A DNA stretch of 64,000 nucleotides, taken from positions 171,081 through 235,080 of the forward strand of contig JAOZIE010000002.1 of NCBI GenBank assembly GCA_026014485.1. The letters run 5' to 3'. Shown here piece by piece: positions 9,282-17,703 of this stretch. The translations under genes and the position numbers were made by a program. This DNA comes from Candidatus Bathyarchaeota archaeon (lineage in GTDB: Archaea; Thermoproteota; Bathyarchaeia; Bathyarchaeales; Bathycorpusculaceae). Numbering within the stretch: position 1 is the stretch's first letter; each line of letters starts with the position of its first letter. Under the pieces are notes generated by a model. The model was not told where the DNA came from. It worked only from the letters and a program-made list of their open reading frames with translations, and ran no database searches.

Positions 9282-9419
9282 TTAGTATCTTCTTGGCGGT
9301 CTCCGCTTACTGTAGCACTCTCGGCAATAAACTGGTCTAGTGCCGTCGGGCTTGAACGGAACTTCACATTCCTTCCCGCAGTCCGCGCAGGTTGCCTTGT
9401 GCATCTCTCTCCGATACAT
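9282..9419 (-). CDS. 45-aa CxxC/CxxC zinc-ribbon protein (below ORF-track cutoff)
   Basis: Reading the minus strand gives [15 protein letters not shown] continuing to a second CREC pair and ending PPRRY, 45 residues with a stop at 9282. Two CxxC pairs about 18 residues apart define a single zinc ribbon. An AAGGAGTT element precedes the ATG by about 12 bases. The N-terminal basic/C-terminal arginine-rich layout matches the small CxxC-x17-CxxC zinc proteins common in archaeal genomes, of unknown function but often thought to bind nucleic acid. It sits out of frame inside the false extension of the neighbouring ORF. Confidence 0.85.
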   Translation of the reverse strand: MYRREMHKATCADCGKECEVPFKPDGTRPVYCRECYSKRRPPRRY

Positions 9420-9591
9420 TCTTTCTTTTCAACTCCTTCTACGTTATTTTTGTGCAAAGGGATCGGTTTTGCACGCGCTCTCTATATCGTTTCTCCCGTT
9501 TAAATTTATCCATTGAGAAGAAAACCCGCGAAAAAAATTGACTCAAAAAAAGCCTAATGAAACTGGAAATAAAAGGGAGTTGGCTAAAAAG

Positions 9592-9936
9592 CTATTTTTT
9601 GTGGCGTCTTATTCTGTCTTGTTTTTGAGATTTCATGCGCCAATCTCTTTTTCTTTGGGTTTGCACCGTTAACCTGTTCCTGCGTTGCTCTGACCTTACG
9701 TCTCCTCGGTATTGGGCAACGTTTCGGTAGAACTCTTCAGGGCTAATCTTGTCCTCTTTAAGGTCTTGGATGTTGAGGTTCAGGTTTCTTTTGGCGTCGG
9801 CGCTGCTGATTCCGTCAAACAAGTCTGTGTAGACAAGATAAGCAGCGTGAAACTGAAAATTTGAGGGTTCATCAATTTGAAGTTTTTCAGGGGTTTGCTC
9901 TTGATTGTTCGTTGGTTGTTCGGTCATGTTAGCCAT
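9592..9936 (-). CDS. Hypothetical protein with basic tail
   Basis: 114 aa. An acidic/glutamine-rich N-terminus (residues 1-25) leads into a short helical segment (FHAAYLVYTDLFDGISSADAKRNL) and a strongly basic C-terminus (RRNRLTVQTQRKRDWRMKSQKQ...). The tail suggests nucleic-acid or ribosome association, but no family is recognised. It is divergent from the ArsR-like regulator. A start at the second methionine (MTEQPT) is equally possible. Confidence 0.6.
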   Translation of the reverse strand: MANMTEQPTNNQEQTPEKLQIDEPSNFQFHAAYLVYTDLFDGISSADAKRNLNLNIQDLKEDKISPEEFYRNVAQYRGDVRSEQRRNRLTVQTQRKRDWRMKSQKQDRIRRHKK

Positions 9937-10021
9937 TCTTCTGCAACGTTTACACCTGTATGGTTTCCTTCTTTATAGCTTTTACACAGGCATTAGGTGC
10001 ATTTATCGTTGTTTGCGGGAG

Positions 10022-10030
10022 CTTTAAATA
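10022..10030 (+). promoter_or_regulatory. TATA box of the ArsR-like gene
   Basis: ctttaaata fits the archaeal TATA consensus and lies about 47 bases before the GTG at 10069. Its position inside the ORF-track reading frame argues that translation starts downstream of it. Confidence 0.5.
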
Positions 10031-10068
10031 ATCAAAACTTGATAGCCTCTATAGAACAAGTTTCTTCT

Positions 10069-10455
10069 GTGGTGAGTCGCTTGGAAAAATTCTGCAACGA
10101 AGCATATCACTCCTTTTTTAAGACTTTAGCAGACAAAACACGACTAGAAATAATTGACGTTTTAAGCGAAAAACCTAAAACTGTTCAAGAAATCTCCACG
10201 GCCATAAAGCAGGCGCCAGCGCTCACCTCTAAGCACCTTGAACAGCTAGTAGAATGTGCGTTGTTGCATTCAGAAAAATCCGGCAATGAACTCCTCTACA
10301 GTTTGAACATGGAGATTCTTGAGCCTATCGGAAACATTTTAGCATTTCACACCGCCAAATATTGCCCTGGGCTGAAAGAGTGTATCCCCCAAGACAAGCT
10401 CAAAGATTACCTAAAAAAGGACGCTTCAAAAGAAACCTACATCGAACACGAGTAA
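10069..10455 (+). CDS. ArsR-like winged-helix transcriptional regulator
   Basis: 128 aa from the paired GTG codons at 10069/10072; the ORF track starts at 9997, but a good TATA box lies between. The core SFFKTLADKTRLEIIDVLSE followed by VQEISTAIKQAPALTSKHLEQL is the ArsR/HTH_20 winged helix. A C-terminal segment HTAKYCPGLKECIPQ contains two cysteines and a histidine that could sense metal or redox state; this is inference. No obvious target operon: upstream is a divergent hypothetical gene and downstream a convergent zinc finger. Confidence 0.8.
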   Translation: MVSRLEKFCNEAYHSFFKTLADKTRLEIIDVLSEKPKTVQEISTAIKQAPALTSKHLEQLVECALLHSEKSGNELLYSLNMEILEPIGNILAFHTAKYCPGLKECIPQDKLKDYLKKDASKETYIEHE

Positions 10456-10520
10456 ACGGTTTCCGAAAATTCCTAAAATTGAGATGCATTCTCGTCACGC
10501 GGGGGACAGAAAGACGTGGC

Positions 10521-10715
10521 TTATTCTGAACCGCCAAATGAGCCGTGTTCAAGTCTGCCGTGAACCCTTCGAAATTGCGCGTTATGTTCAGCTTTTGTGG
10601 CTCCATAGGTGTCCATGTGACGTTTCAAGTCCGCTTCAGTGCAGAAACAGCATGCACAGTAGGGGCATTGACAAAGATTGTTTTCGTTGACTTCTCTGCT
10701 GTCTTTCTTTTCCAT
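10521..10715 (-). CDS. Small C2H2-type zinc-finger protein
   Basis: 64 aa from the ATG at 10715 (MEKKDSREVN), which has a GAGGGTA ribosome-binding site; the longer track start is less likely. CPYC followed by an aromatic and LKRHM..YG....EH forms a C2H2-like finger (C-x2-C ... H-x(n)-H), with an extra CCFC making a cysteine-rich loop. Similar single-finger proteins occur widely in archaea as presumed DNA-binding proteins. Convergent with the ArsR-like gene. Confidence 0.75.
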   Translation of the reverse strand: MEKKDSREVNENNLCQCPYCACCFCTEADLKRHMDTYGATKAEHNAQFRRVHGRLEHGSFGGSE

Positions 10716-10750
10716 CACGGTACCCTCTTTTCCCCTTAGAGCAGTAACAG

Positions 10751-10921
10751 CTAAGGTTGAGGCTTCAATAAAAGGTTTACACAATCCCCTTCCAAGTCAG
10801 AGATATTTGACGCAACTACAACGCACCCAAAAGCAATAACCACCAAAGACGCAACCGACCCCAAAGCTACCGACAAACCCCTTGGAACATGAGAATCCGA
10901 GTTTTTCAGCGCAAAACACAT
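10751..10921 (-). CDS. Possible small single-span membrane peptide
   Basis: 56 aa if started at the ATG at 10921. One hydrophobic segment (LSVALGSVASLVVIAFGCVVVA) is flanked by charged residues. No ribosome-binding site or recognisable family; it would be divergent from the HAD gene. Retained only because the gap between neighbours is otherwise empty. Confidence 0.25.
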   Translation of the reverse strand: MCFALKNSDSHVPRGLSVALGSVASLVVIAFGCVVVASNISDLEGDCVNLLLKPQP

Positions 10922-10966
10922 ATCACGGGAGCAGTATTCAAACATCAAAACCTAGAGCACCCCCAA

Positions 10967-11629
10967 ATGAACTCGAACTCACTTAATGTTAAAGGTATAA
11001 TGTTGGATTTAGACGGTACCATACTGGACACTAAATCTGCCTACGTTGAAACTGCAAAAATTGCGTTTCACGAGACGGGTCAAGGTCCGCCTGATGTTGA
11101 AGCCGCACTGGAAATTCCCAAGCGGATTGAGCAAAGGCAGCCCATCAGCGACATAATTGCCGTAGAAACCTCTGCGTTTATGCGTGTTTACATGAAAACG
11201 TTTTACAAAATCAGTGCTTTGAACACGAGACCGTTCCCCAATGTCGAAGCTACCCTTGCAGCGCTGTCGCAAAAGGCACAACTTGCAGTTATTACCATGC
11301 GTTTCGTACCCGGCGCCTCAGTAGTAAACGAGCTCCGACAGTTCCAACTTAGCCAGTATTTTGCTCATGTAGTGACAGCTTTGGATACGCCAAAGCCCAA
11401 GCCTTCACCGGAAGCCCTTATGAAGGCGGTGGCGGCTATGGGTGTTCAAATGTGCGAATGCATCATCGTGGGTGACTCCGTGGTTGATGTGGCAGCGGGA
11501 AAAGCAGCTGGAGCCACAACTGTGGCGGTTTTAACTGGGCTCTATTCCCGAGCCGAACTGGAAAAAGCTAAGCCGAACTTCATCCTCAATGCTGTTTCCG
11601 AGTTACCCCCGCTCATAAATGGCGCCTAA
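10967..11629 (+). CDS. HAD-superfamily hydrolase (phosphoglycolate phosphatase-like)
   Basis: 220 aa from the ATG at 10967 (MNSNSLNVKGIML); the 26-residue extension in the track lacks support. HAD motif I DLDGTILDT, motif II around AVITMRF, motif III lysine in TPKPKPSPEALMKA and motif IV IIVGDSVVDVAAGKAAG are all present, with a helical cap between motifs I and II. It should dephosphorylate a small phosphometabolite with Mg2+; the exact substrate is not readable from the sequence. Confidence 0.9.
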   Translation: MNSNSLNVKGIMLDLDGTILDTKSAYVETAKIAFHETGQGPPDVEAALEIPKRIEQRQPISDIIAVETSAFMRVYMKTFYKISALNTRPFPNVEATLAALSQKAQLAVITMRFVPGASVVNELRQFQLSQYFAHVVTALDTPKPKPSPEALMKAVAAMGVQMCECIIVGDSVVDVAAGKAAGATTVAVLTGLYSRAELEKAKPNFILNAVSELPPLINGA

Positions 11630-11770
11630 TTCACCTTTTACCATTATTTCTAACTCCGTAATATTGCAGAAAACTACCTAACACGTTATAATGTCATCGG
11701 AAATAAAGGTTTAATAAAAGCCGCAAACGGTAACTATAATGGAGAAGGCTTCGGAGCGTATCTGGCAAAA

Positions 11771-12385
11771 ATGAACTTTGTAGAGATTGTCCTAACGGAG
11801 AAACTGAGAGATGCCGACCCTGCCCTTGACATTTTAGGCACTGACCGAAAAATGTTGCAGGTTGCCTGTCAAGACTTTACAAACTACCTCAAGTTCCAGT
11901 GGGGGCTCGTCGGCAAAGAAGCAAACAACTTCGAACTTGTAGAAAAAATGGAGCGGTTCTTCAGGGAAAACCCCGGGGAAATCGAAGCATTTCTATCTGT
12001 GTGGGTGGGCATTTGGCTTAAGAAGTGGAAGGAACGAGTCAAACTGCTTATCGGAAACCAAAACCAGAATAAATGGAACAAAGCCGCGCAGGCAATAGCT
12101 GCCGCTGAACCTTTATGGAGAAATCTGCGGCGTAAACAGGATGTCATGGAAATTGTGGTGGCTACCCTCGTAAAGAACGGAGAAATCTGCGGAACAGACA
12201 TTCTTTCAGAAAACCTCCTGAAAATGGAGTTGGGCGAAAAAAGCAATCACAGCCTAAACGAGCAAGAGCAAATCCTCAACGTACTCAACAGTGCACTACG
12301 CAAAGCCCGCGAGATAGCTCTGAGTAGGGGTCCCCTGATATTCGTCAAAATCGACAAAGCCTACTACAGCTCAGACTACTATTAG
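11771..12385 (+). CDS. Hypothetical protein, mostly helical
   Basis: 204 aa. No family recognised. The protein is predicted largely helical, with a tryptophan-rich middle (FLSVWVGIWLKKWKERVKLL) and a C-terminal segment ending in aromatic residues (KAYYSSDYY). A purine-rich GGAGAAGG lies upstream and a TATA-like ggtttaataaaag near 11710. It is soluble and monocistronic. Its stop overlaps the end of a decayed gene on the other strand. Confidence 0.65.
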   Translation: MNFVEIVLTEKLRDADPALDILGTDRKMLQVACQDFTNYLKFQWGLVGKEANNFELVEKMERFFRENPGEIEAFLSVWVGIWLKKWKERVKLLIGNQNQNKWNKAAQAIAAAEPLWRNLRRKQDVMEIVVATLVKNGEICGTDILSENLLKMELGEKSNHSLNEQEQILNVLNSALRKAREIALSRGPLIFVKIDKAYYSSDYY

Positions 12386-12600
12386 CTACCTCTTTTCTTT
12401 TCCTTTTTGATGCTTTCTAAAATGAATTCTTCTTGGTCAGAAACCGTATCAAACTGCGGGTGCCGTCCGAGTAACTCTGAGTTGTCATCCCTTGCGGTCA
12501 AATAAATGCCTTCTCATCATCCGGCAAGGAACAGTAGGCAGCATCGAAAATAAAAGCGTTCCAGAAAAAGCATTCACAATTGATGAACGCCGTTTTCTAC
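12382..12600 (-). pseudogene. Frameshifted remnant of a small gene
   Basis: On the minus strand one frame reads TAFINCECFFWNAFIFDAAY then SLPDDEKAF before a stop, and a frame displaced by one base at that point continues as YLTARDDNSELLGRHPQFD and TVSDQEEFILESIKKEKKRGS to a stop at 12382. The two pieces read as one protein-like sequence broken by a single-base shift, and there is no start codon upstream. I interpret it as a decayed gene. A sequencing error is the alternative. Confidence 0.5.
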
Positions 12601-12621
12601 AAGAATCCAAAACCGCGGCAG

Positions 12622-13812
12622 TTAAGCTACAGCAGATTTGCGGCATTCATCTGTGAACCATAGGGCGCCGTCTTTGTAGCCTGTGAATGCAAAGCCGCCT
12701 TCTTGATTTGGAACTGCATAGTTAACGTTACTTAAGTCTGGGTGAACCTCGTACTGGTCACCGCTGCCTGAAGCGGTTACAGCTTGGACTGTTGCCCCTA
12801 CACCCTCCAATTCACCTACAATTGTGAAAGTTCCGTTTGATGCTTTAACTACAGATTTATACTCGAACCCTGTGCCTCCCAAGTTGCCCAAGGTCATGTT
12901 GATTTTGCTCCACTGCATGTGCCCCTCCGCATCGGTGCCTATCATGCAAGCCTTATAGATGCCGTCAGCTGAGTCTGCTGTGCCGCCAACTATCAAGTAG
13001 CCGCCCTCAGTTTCCACAATCGAGTGCAAAACACACGCGCCATCCATTGCAAAGGGCCTATTCACTTGTGTTTCGCCGTTTGCGTCGGTTTTAACGAACC
13101 ACCCGTTCTGCATGACCACGCCGTAGATGGTGTACTGCATCTCACCCACTAACCCGTAGCCGCCGTCGCTGGTGGCAATCAATGTGTAAAGCTGAAGTGT
13201 GCTGGCTTGGCTACTGCTGTATGTTTTTGTCCACAGCACGTTGCCCTCAGCATCAACCTTCATGAGACCCGGAAGTTCCGTGCCGTTCACGTTGAATTTT
13301 CCAAGAAGCACATAGCCGCCGTCTGATGTAACTACAACCGCTGTGAAGCCGTTTCCATCATACGTCTTGGACCATTCTGTGACGCCCTCGAAATCGGTTT
13401 TGATGAGTAAACTAACGGTTTCTGCGTTTACCATGTTGTCTATGTTTTTGGTTCCTGCGACTACAAAGCCGTTGTCTGATGTCACTGCAACCGCGTTTCC
13501 TGAACCCTGCCCGTAGAACTTTTGCCAAGAAACGGTGCCGTCTACTGTAGGCTTAATATTCATGAGGCCGAGGCTGCCGTCTTCTGATGTTCCCGCCAAG
13601 GCGAACCCGTCAGGTGTCTGAGTGAACGTTCCCGCTGAAGAAAACCCTGAGTACTGCCTCTGGATTAGTGTCCATTCAGAGTTGGGGGTGCGGTCAAAGT
13701 TCCATGGCAATGGACGGTTAATGTCAATTAATCCGATTGCTAAAACAAGAGCAACCACAGTGAACGCTGCGATTATTGTGCCGGTTCGTCTGGAAACCGT
13801 TATGGGCTTCAA
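12622..13812 (-). CDS. Secreted or membrane-anchored beta-propeller-like protein
   Basis: 396 aa. A hydrophobic helix near residues 12-30 (IIAAFTVVALVLAIGLI) anchors or exports the protein. The remainder has repeated blades of the form TSDGGYVLLG, TSDNGFVVAGT, ATSDGGYGLVG, ETEGGYLIVGG spaced roughly 45-50 residues apart with Trp-rich W.K.Y strands, typical of archaeal outward-facing propellers. No P/T stalk or C-terminal anchor follows. Ligand unknown. Confidence 0.75.
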   Translation of the reverse strand: MKPITVSRRTGTIIAAFTVVALVLAIGLIDINRPLPWNFDRTPNSEWTLIQRQYSGFSSAGTFTQTPDGFALAGTSEDGSLGLMNIKPTVDGTVSWQKFYGQGSGNAVAVTSDNGFVVAGTKNIDNMVNAETVSLLIKTDFEGVTEWSKTYDGNGFTAVVVTSDGGYVLLGKFNVNGTELPGLMKVDAEGNVLWTKTYSSSQASTLQLYTLIATSDGGYGLVGEMQYTIYGVVMQNGWFVKTDANGETQVNRPFAMDGACVLHSIVETEGGYLIVGGTADSADGIYKACMIGTDAEGHMQWSKINMTLGNLGGTGFEYKSVVKASNGTFTIVGELEGVGATVQAVTASGSGDQYEVHPDLSNVNYAVPNQEGGFAFTGYKDGALWFTDECRKSAVA

Positions 13813-13899
13813 TTTGGCTTCCTCAGAAGCAGGTTTGTCAGTAGCTTAGATAAATCTTGCCGAGAAGAAAAAAATGGTTAAGGCAACAAGGAAGGTGAG

Positions 13900-14706
13900 T
13901 TAAGGTTTGACCGCTGATAATTTCAGACTTACGGCTGCCCCTAACAGTTCCACCGCTTTTTCCCTTGTCATCTTCAGCTCTTTTAGTATCTGCGCTGTAG
14001 TTTCCTCGGTAACCAATGCCTCAACAGGCATGGCTGTCTCTTCGATTACCGTAATGTCGGTGAAGCCTGCTTGTTTTATGTGTTTGAGGTAGCGGCTTTT
14101 CTTTTCTGCGCCAGAGATGCAGCCGATGTATGCCGCAACGTTCTCTTGTATTCCTTTGGGGATTTCTCGGAGCAGAACCATGTCAGAAATGACCATTCGC
14201 CCTTTAGGCTTCAGCACACGGAATGCTTCCTCAAAGACGCGCTGCTTGTTCGGCGACAAGTTGATGACACAGTTACTTATCACCACATCAGCAGTGTTGT
14301 CGGCTACGGGCAAGTTTTCGATTTCGCCTAGCCGAAACTCGACGTTTTTGTATTTGCTTTTTTGGAGGTTTGTTCTTGCGCGGTCAAGCATTTCTGGGGT
14401 CATGTCTACGCCGATGACTCTGCCTTTTTCGCCGACTTTTTTGGCTGCAAGAAAGCAGTCTAATCCGCCGCCTGCGCCTAAATCTATGACTGTTTCGCCT
14501 TCTCTAAGTGAAGCCAGAGCGGTTGGGTTTCCGCAGCCCAAGTTCAGGTCTGCGCCTTCAGGGACAGCGTCTAGTTCTGTTTTGGTGTACCCTACTTGTT
14601 GGCTTACGTTGGTTGCGCATCCACAGCCGCATCCGCAGTTGGGTTGTTGCTTTGCGATTTTGCTGTAGCCGTCTCGGACTATTTTGTGCACTTTTTCTTC
14701 TTTCAT
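13900..14706 (-). CDS. arsM: Arsenite S-adenosylmethionine methyltransferase
   Basis: 268 aa from the ATG at 14706, which has GAGG upstream and overlaps the AbrB gene by four bases (ATGA). SAM motif I is VIDLGAGGGLDCFLAA; the cysteines expected for arsenite binding appear in CGCGCGCAT near the N-terminus, SNCVINLSP in the middle and YIGCISGA later. The enzyme methylates trivalent arsenic, detoxifying it. Coupled expression with the AbrB-like regulator is indicated by the overlap. Confidence 0.93.
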   Translation of the reverse strand: MKEEKVHKIVRDGYSKIAKQQPNCGCGCGCATNVSQQVGYTKTELDAVPEGADLNLGCGNPTALASLREGETVIDLGAGGGLDCFLAAKKVGEKGRVIGVDMTPEMLDRARTNLQKSKYKNVEFRLGEIENLPVADNTADVVISNCVINLSPNKQRVFEEAFRVLKPKGRMVISDMVLLREIPKGIQENVAAYIGCISGAEKKSRYLKHIKQAGFTDITVIEETAMPVEALVTEETTAQILKELKMTREKAVELLGAAVSLKLSAVKP

Positions 14707-14972
14707 TTTGTTTCCTCTCCGCTGTTGAATGCGTGGTTTAGGATTGGCCTCATCATGCACTTGAGGGTTTCTTCGAGCGCGTCAACTTTCATTACGACTA
14801 GGCAGCATACGTTTTTGCCTTGGTCTATGCCGATTAATGCGAGTTTGTCGTTGGGTTTTATGTTTGCTTTTTCCCGTAGGTCTTTTGGGAGAACGATTTG
14901 TCCTTTGGCGTCTACGGTGACTACTGCGTTTATTTTGCAGCATTCTTTGTCTGTTTTTGGCATTGTGTTCAT
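14703..14972 (-). CDS. AbrB/SpoVT-type DNA-binding protein coupled to arsM
   Basis: 89 aa. The swapped-hairpin motif VVTVDAKGQIVLPKDLREKANI is clear at residues ~17-40. Cysteine pairs at ECCK near the start and NVCCLVV later could bind arsenic or another soft metal, as in AbrB partners found next to metal-methylation genes. It overlaps arsM by four bases and probably regulates the operon. The TATA box lies about 29 bases upstream of the ATG, so the transcript is likely leaderless. Confidence 0.88.
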   Translation of the reverse strand: MNTMPKTDKECCKINAVVTVDAKGQIVLPKDLREKANIKPNDKLALIGIDQGKNVCCLVVMKVDALEETLKCMMRPILNHAFNSGEETK

Positions 14973-14995
14973 GGGAAAGACTTGCTTACGGGGAT

Positions 14996-15006
14996 AGTTA
15001 AATTTT
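14996..15006 (-). promoter_or_regulatory. TATA box of the AbrB-arsM operon
   Basis: On the minus strand aaaaatttaact lies about 29 bases before the ATG at 14972, placing the transcription start close to the start codon. Confidence 0.5.
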
Positions 15007-15101
15007 TCTGAAAAATAGGAAAAATCAAAAAAATCAGAGAATTACCTCTGGATTTTGGAGGTTAAGTTTTAGTTCTTGGAAAGTACGCGTTTGTTACGCA
15101 A

Positions 15102-15110
15102 AAATTTATA
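15102..15110 (+). promoter_or_regulatory. TATA box of the V4R gene
   Basis: aaatttata, about 40 bases upstream of the GTG start at 15148, matches the archaeal consensus. Confidence 0.5.
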
Positions 15111-15147
15111 ACAACAAGATGCATAACTCAAAACGAGAAGGCAGTAA

Positions 15148-15645
15148 GTGGTTCATTTGGAATATTTATTTGATGAAGATAACGGCATAATCCTGGATAA
15201 AGTTACCCGAAGCAGATGCATAATACTAACTAAAACCCGAATAGACCAGATTCTTTCAACTTTCATAGACGAATTTCAATCCGCCTCAACCCCAGTCATA
15301 ACTGAGGCTTTTCGCTTGGCTGGAAAAAACTTCGCTGAAGACGTTGTGGAAACCAAAAAAGCCGACTTTTCACGGTTCCTCACTGTTTCCGCCCAAAGAT
15401 TCACCGACGGCGGTCTTGGAAAAGTCGAAATCGTCGACTTCAACCAGGATGTACCTGAAGTAAAATTTAGAATTTGGAACAATTTCCTAGCCGAGGTCAC
15501 ACGACAAGAAACCCTGTGTTGCAAGTGCGTAACGGCTTTCGCGACGGGAATGTGCGAAGGCTACCTGCAAAAAACTCCGAAAATCAAAGAAACCCACTGC
15601 ATAAAAAAGGGGAGTCCATATTGCGAGTGGCATCTAACAATATAG
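15148..15645 (+). CDS. V4R-domain small-molecule-binding protein
   Basis: 165 aa, GTG start. The C-terminal half carries V4R features: a helix ending GMCEGYLQK, then KETHCIKKGSPYCEWHLTI with the conserved cysteine/glutamate pattern. V4R domains bind hydrocarbons or tetrapyrrole-like ligands and may use a metal at the cysteines. The N-terminal half (YLFDEDNGIILDKVTRSRCIIL...) is less clear. It stands alone with its own promoter, divergent from AbrB-arsM. Confidence 0.75.
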   Translation: MVHLEYLFDEDNGIILDKVTRSRCIILTKTRIDQILSTFIDEFQSASTPVITEAFRLAGKNFAEDVVETKKADFSRFLTVSAQRFTDGGLGKVEIVDFNQDVPEVKFRIWNNFLAEVTRQETLCCKCVTAFATGMCEGYLQKTPKIKETHCIKKGSPYCEWHLTI

Positions 15646-15780
15646 CTTAACACCTCCATCTTGATTTTCGTATTCCAGTTAACCGCGTTACCTTTTTTCT
15701 TTTCGTCATATAGACTGATACTTTTGATTGCTGTGTAGAACGTTGTAATGTTATTTCTCGACCAGACTCAACTATAGAAC

Positions 15781-16078
15781 CTACACCTACCGCATCAGTT
15801 ACTGTAACACTGAGGCGCCAACCCAAACCTCAAACCCCCATCGCAAGTACCTCCACCAAACACACCGACACCATCCGCCACCTACCCCTCTTCTCCAACG
15901 CCTACCTTACAACCAACATTAGACCCCACCCCAACGCCCACCAAGCAACAAACATCAACGCCTGACCCAACTCAGACCCCAAAAACCTGCCAGAAGGGCT
16001 GTCTTAGGTCCACTGTTGTTGGTTATTACCTCTATAATCATAACAATAGCATACATCAAGAGACGAAAAAGAAGCTGA
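15781..16078 (+). pseudogene. Remnant of the C-terminus of a surface protein
   Basis: Out-of-frame pieces encode P/T-rich stalk sequence (VPPPNTPTPSATYPSSPTPT, then LDPTPTPTKQQTSTPDPTQT) and, after another shift, a membrane helix with basic tail (GPLLLVITSIIITIAYIKRR) followed by a stop at 16078. That is the standard end of the anchored surface proteins elsewhere in this window. At least one frameshift and loss of the N-terminal body mark it as decayed. The rest of the 15646-16260 gap holds nothing I can identify. Confidence 0.55.
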
Positions 16079-16269
16079 GAAGACAACCCCTGCCAAACGG
16101 CTTGCAGAAGTGGCGCTTCTCCGGTATTTGTACTCTTTGCTGACTTATCAGTCTTGACTTTAGTTTTGTCAAAAGAAATAGTCTGAAAAGCGAGGCGTTC
16201 TCTTTGGGGAACGTTGATGTTCCGTAACGAGAGCTAAAAGTAACAAGCCTGATTAGTTAAGTGAGTGCA

Positions 16270-17703
16270 ATGAAGTTTACAGAACTTGTTGCAGCGGGGC
16301 TGATTCTTCTAGTTGCCACTTTGAATCTCTTGTCCATATGCGTGGCTGATGGCTTTGCTGAAAACACATGGCAAACCTTAACTCCCATGCCTACAGCCAG
16401 AGCCGGTTTGGGGGTGGCAACAGTTAACGGAAACATATTCGCCATAGGCGGCTACAACGGCAGCGGATATTTATCCCTCAATGAAATGTACGATCCTGTC
16501 ACTAACACTTGGACCACAAAGGCTCCACTTTCTCCGGCAAACAAGACAGCGTTCGCCGCAGCCAGCTTAAACGGGAAAATCTATGCCTTCGGGAAAATGC
16601 CCTCAACCCAGCATCCCTACCCCTATTATCCCACAAACGATGTCTATGACCCAAAAACAGATACATGGGAAGGCCGAGCCGCAATGCCCCAACTAATAGA
16701 AGGGGCAAGAGCCAGTACCGTGGGAAACAAAATCTACGTAATAGGCGGAAACTACACCTTTGTCTACAATCCTGACAGCGATTCCTGGACCGCCCTTAGC
16801 CCTCCGCCCGTGCCCGTAACCTACTTTGCCTGCGCCGCCGTGGATAGCAGAATCTACGTTATTGGGGGAACTTCTAAGCTTATGCAGATATACGATACTA
16901 TTACTGACACGTGGACAAACGGCACTTCACCTCCGGCAGGAGGCTACGAGGGCTATTCTCCGGCGGGAGGATACTTGGTGGGTGCAGCCACCACAGGAGT
17001 TTACGCTCCAAAAAGAATCTATGTTATGGGAGGGGGAAACTGGATGTTTCCTCTTGATTTGAACATGATCTATGACCCCGAAGCGGACTCCTGGGTCAGG
17101 GGAACAAACTTAACCATAACCAAAAATGAATTTGGTATGGCTGTCATAGGCGATGTTTTCTATGTTGTTGGCGGAGTGAATTATGTCAAAGCTTACGCCA
17201 CGGTGGAGCGTTATGCTCCCGTTGGCTACGGTCCACTTCAGGTTTCTATCATCAAGCCGCAGGATTATCAGGTGTATAGTTTGGGAAACGATGTTGGCAT
17301 AGATTTATTTGTGAACAGACCTGCAACTGAGATATTGGAGTTAAGTTACAGTCTGGACGGGCAAGAACGACTGATGGTTGATGGCAATTTTTCACTTGTG
17401 AACCTGCCGAGCGGCGTCCATAGTGTGACAGTTTACGCGACTGACGTGTTTGGCGAATCTATTTCTTCAGGAAAAGTAACTTTTTCGGTGGTTCAGCTTG
17501 TCACCGCACGCCCCACCGATGTAGAACCAACTTCCATTCCCACAGCTTCATTTAATCCGGCTCAAACTCCTTCTCCGACACCTGCGCCTTCAATCCCTGA
17601 GTTTCCCGTCTGGACCGTTGTGCCCTTCGCTGCCTTGACAGTTTTGATTTTTATTATAGCGAAAAGCCATCGAGTTGTTGTTGGCGCCCCAGAAACCATG
17701 TGA
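16270..17703 (+). CDS. Kelch-repeat surface protein with C-terminal membrane anchor
   Basis: 477 aa from the ATG at 16270; a signal peptide (LVAAGLILLVATLNLLSICVADG) fits this start better than the GTG at 16261. Five to six Kelch blades follow (TWQTLTPMPTARAGLGV, IFAIGGYNG, IYAFGK, IYVIGG, FYVVGGVN), then an Ig-like region (~residues 325-410), a P/T/S-rich linker, the motif IPEFPVWTVVPF and a single hydrophobic helix with a short basic tail. Extracellular, probably carbohydrate or protein binding; ligand unknown. Confidence 0.88.
   Translation: MKFTELVAAGLILLVATLNLLSICVADGFAENTWQTLTPMPTARAGLGVATVNGNIFAIGGYNGSGYLSLNEMYDPVTNTWTTKAPLSPANKTAFAAASLNGKIYAFGKMPSTQHPYPYYPTNDVYDPKTDTWEGRAAMPQLIEGARASTVGNKIYVIGGNYTFVYNPDSDSWTALSPPPVPVTYFACAAVDSRIYVIGGTSKLMQIYDTITDTWTNGTSPPAGGYEGYSPAGGYLVGAATTGVYAPKRIYVMGGGNWMFPLDLNMIYDPEADSWVRGTNLTITKNEFGMAVIGDVFYVVGGVNYVKAYATVERYAPVGYGPLQVSIIKPQDYQVYSLGNDVGIDLFVNRPATEILELSYSLDGQERLMVDGNFSLVNLPSGVHSVTVYATDVFGESISSGKVTFSVVQLVTARPTDVEPTSIPTASFNPAQTPSPTPAPSIPEFPVWTVVPFAALTVLIFIIAKSHRVVVGAPETM

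Noticed and set aside
9122-9457. 112-residue N-terminal extension of the 8354 ORF
   Set aside because: Overlaps a convincing small zinc-ribbon gene in another frame; the ATG at 9121 has a proper ribosome-binding site.
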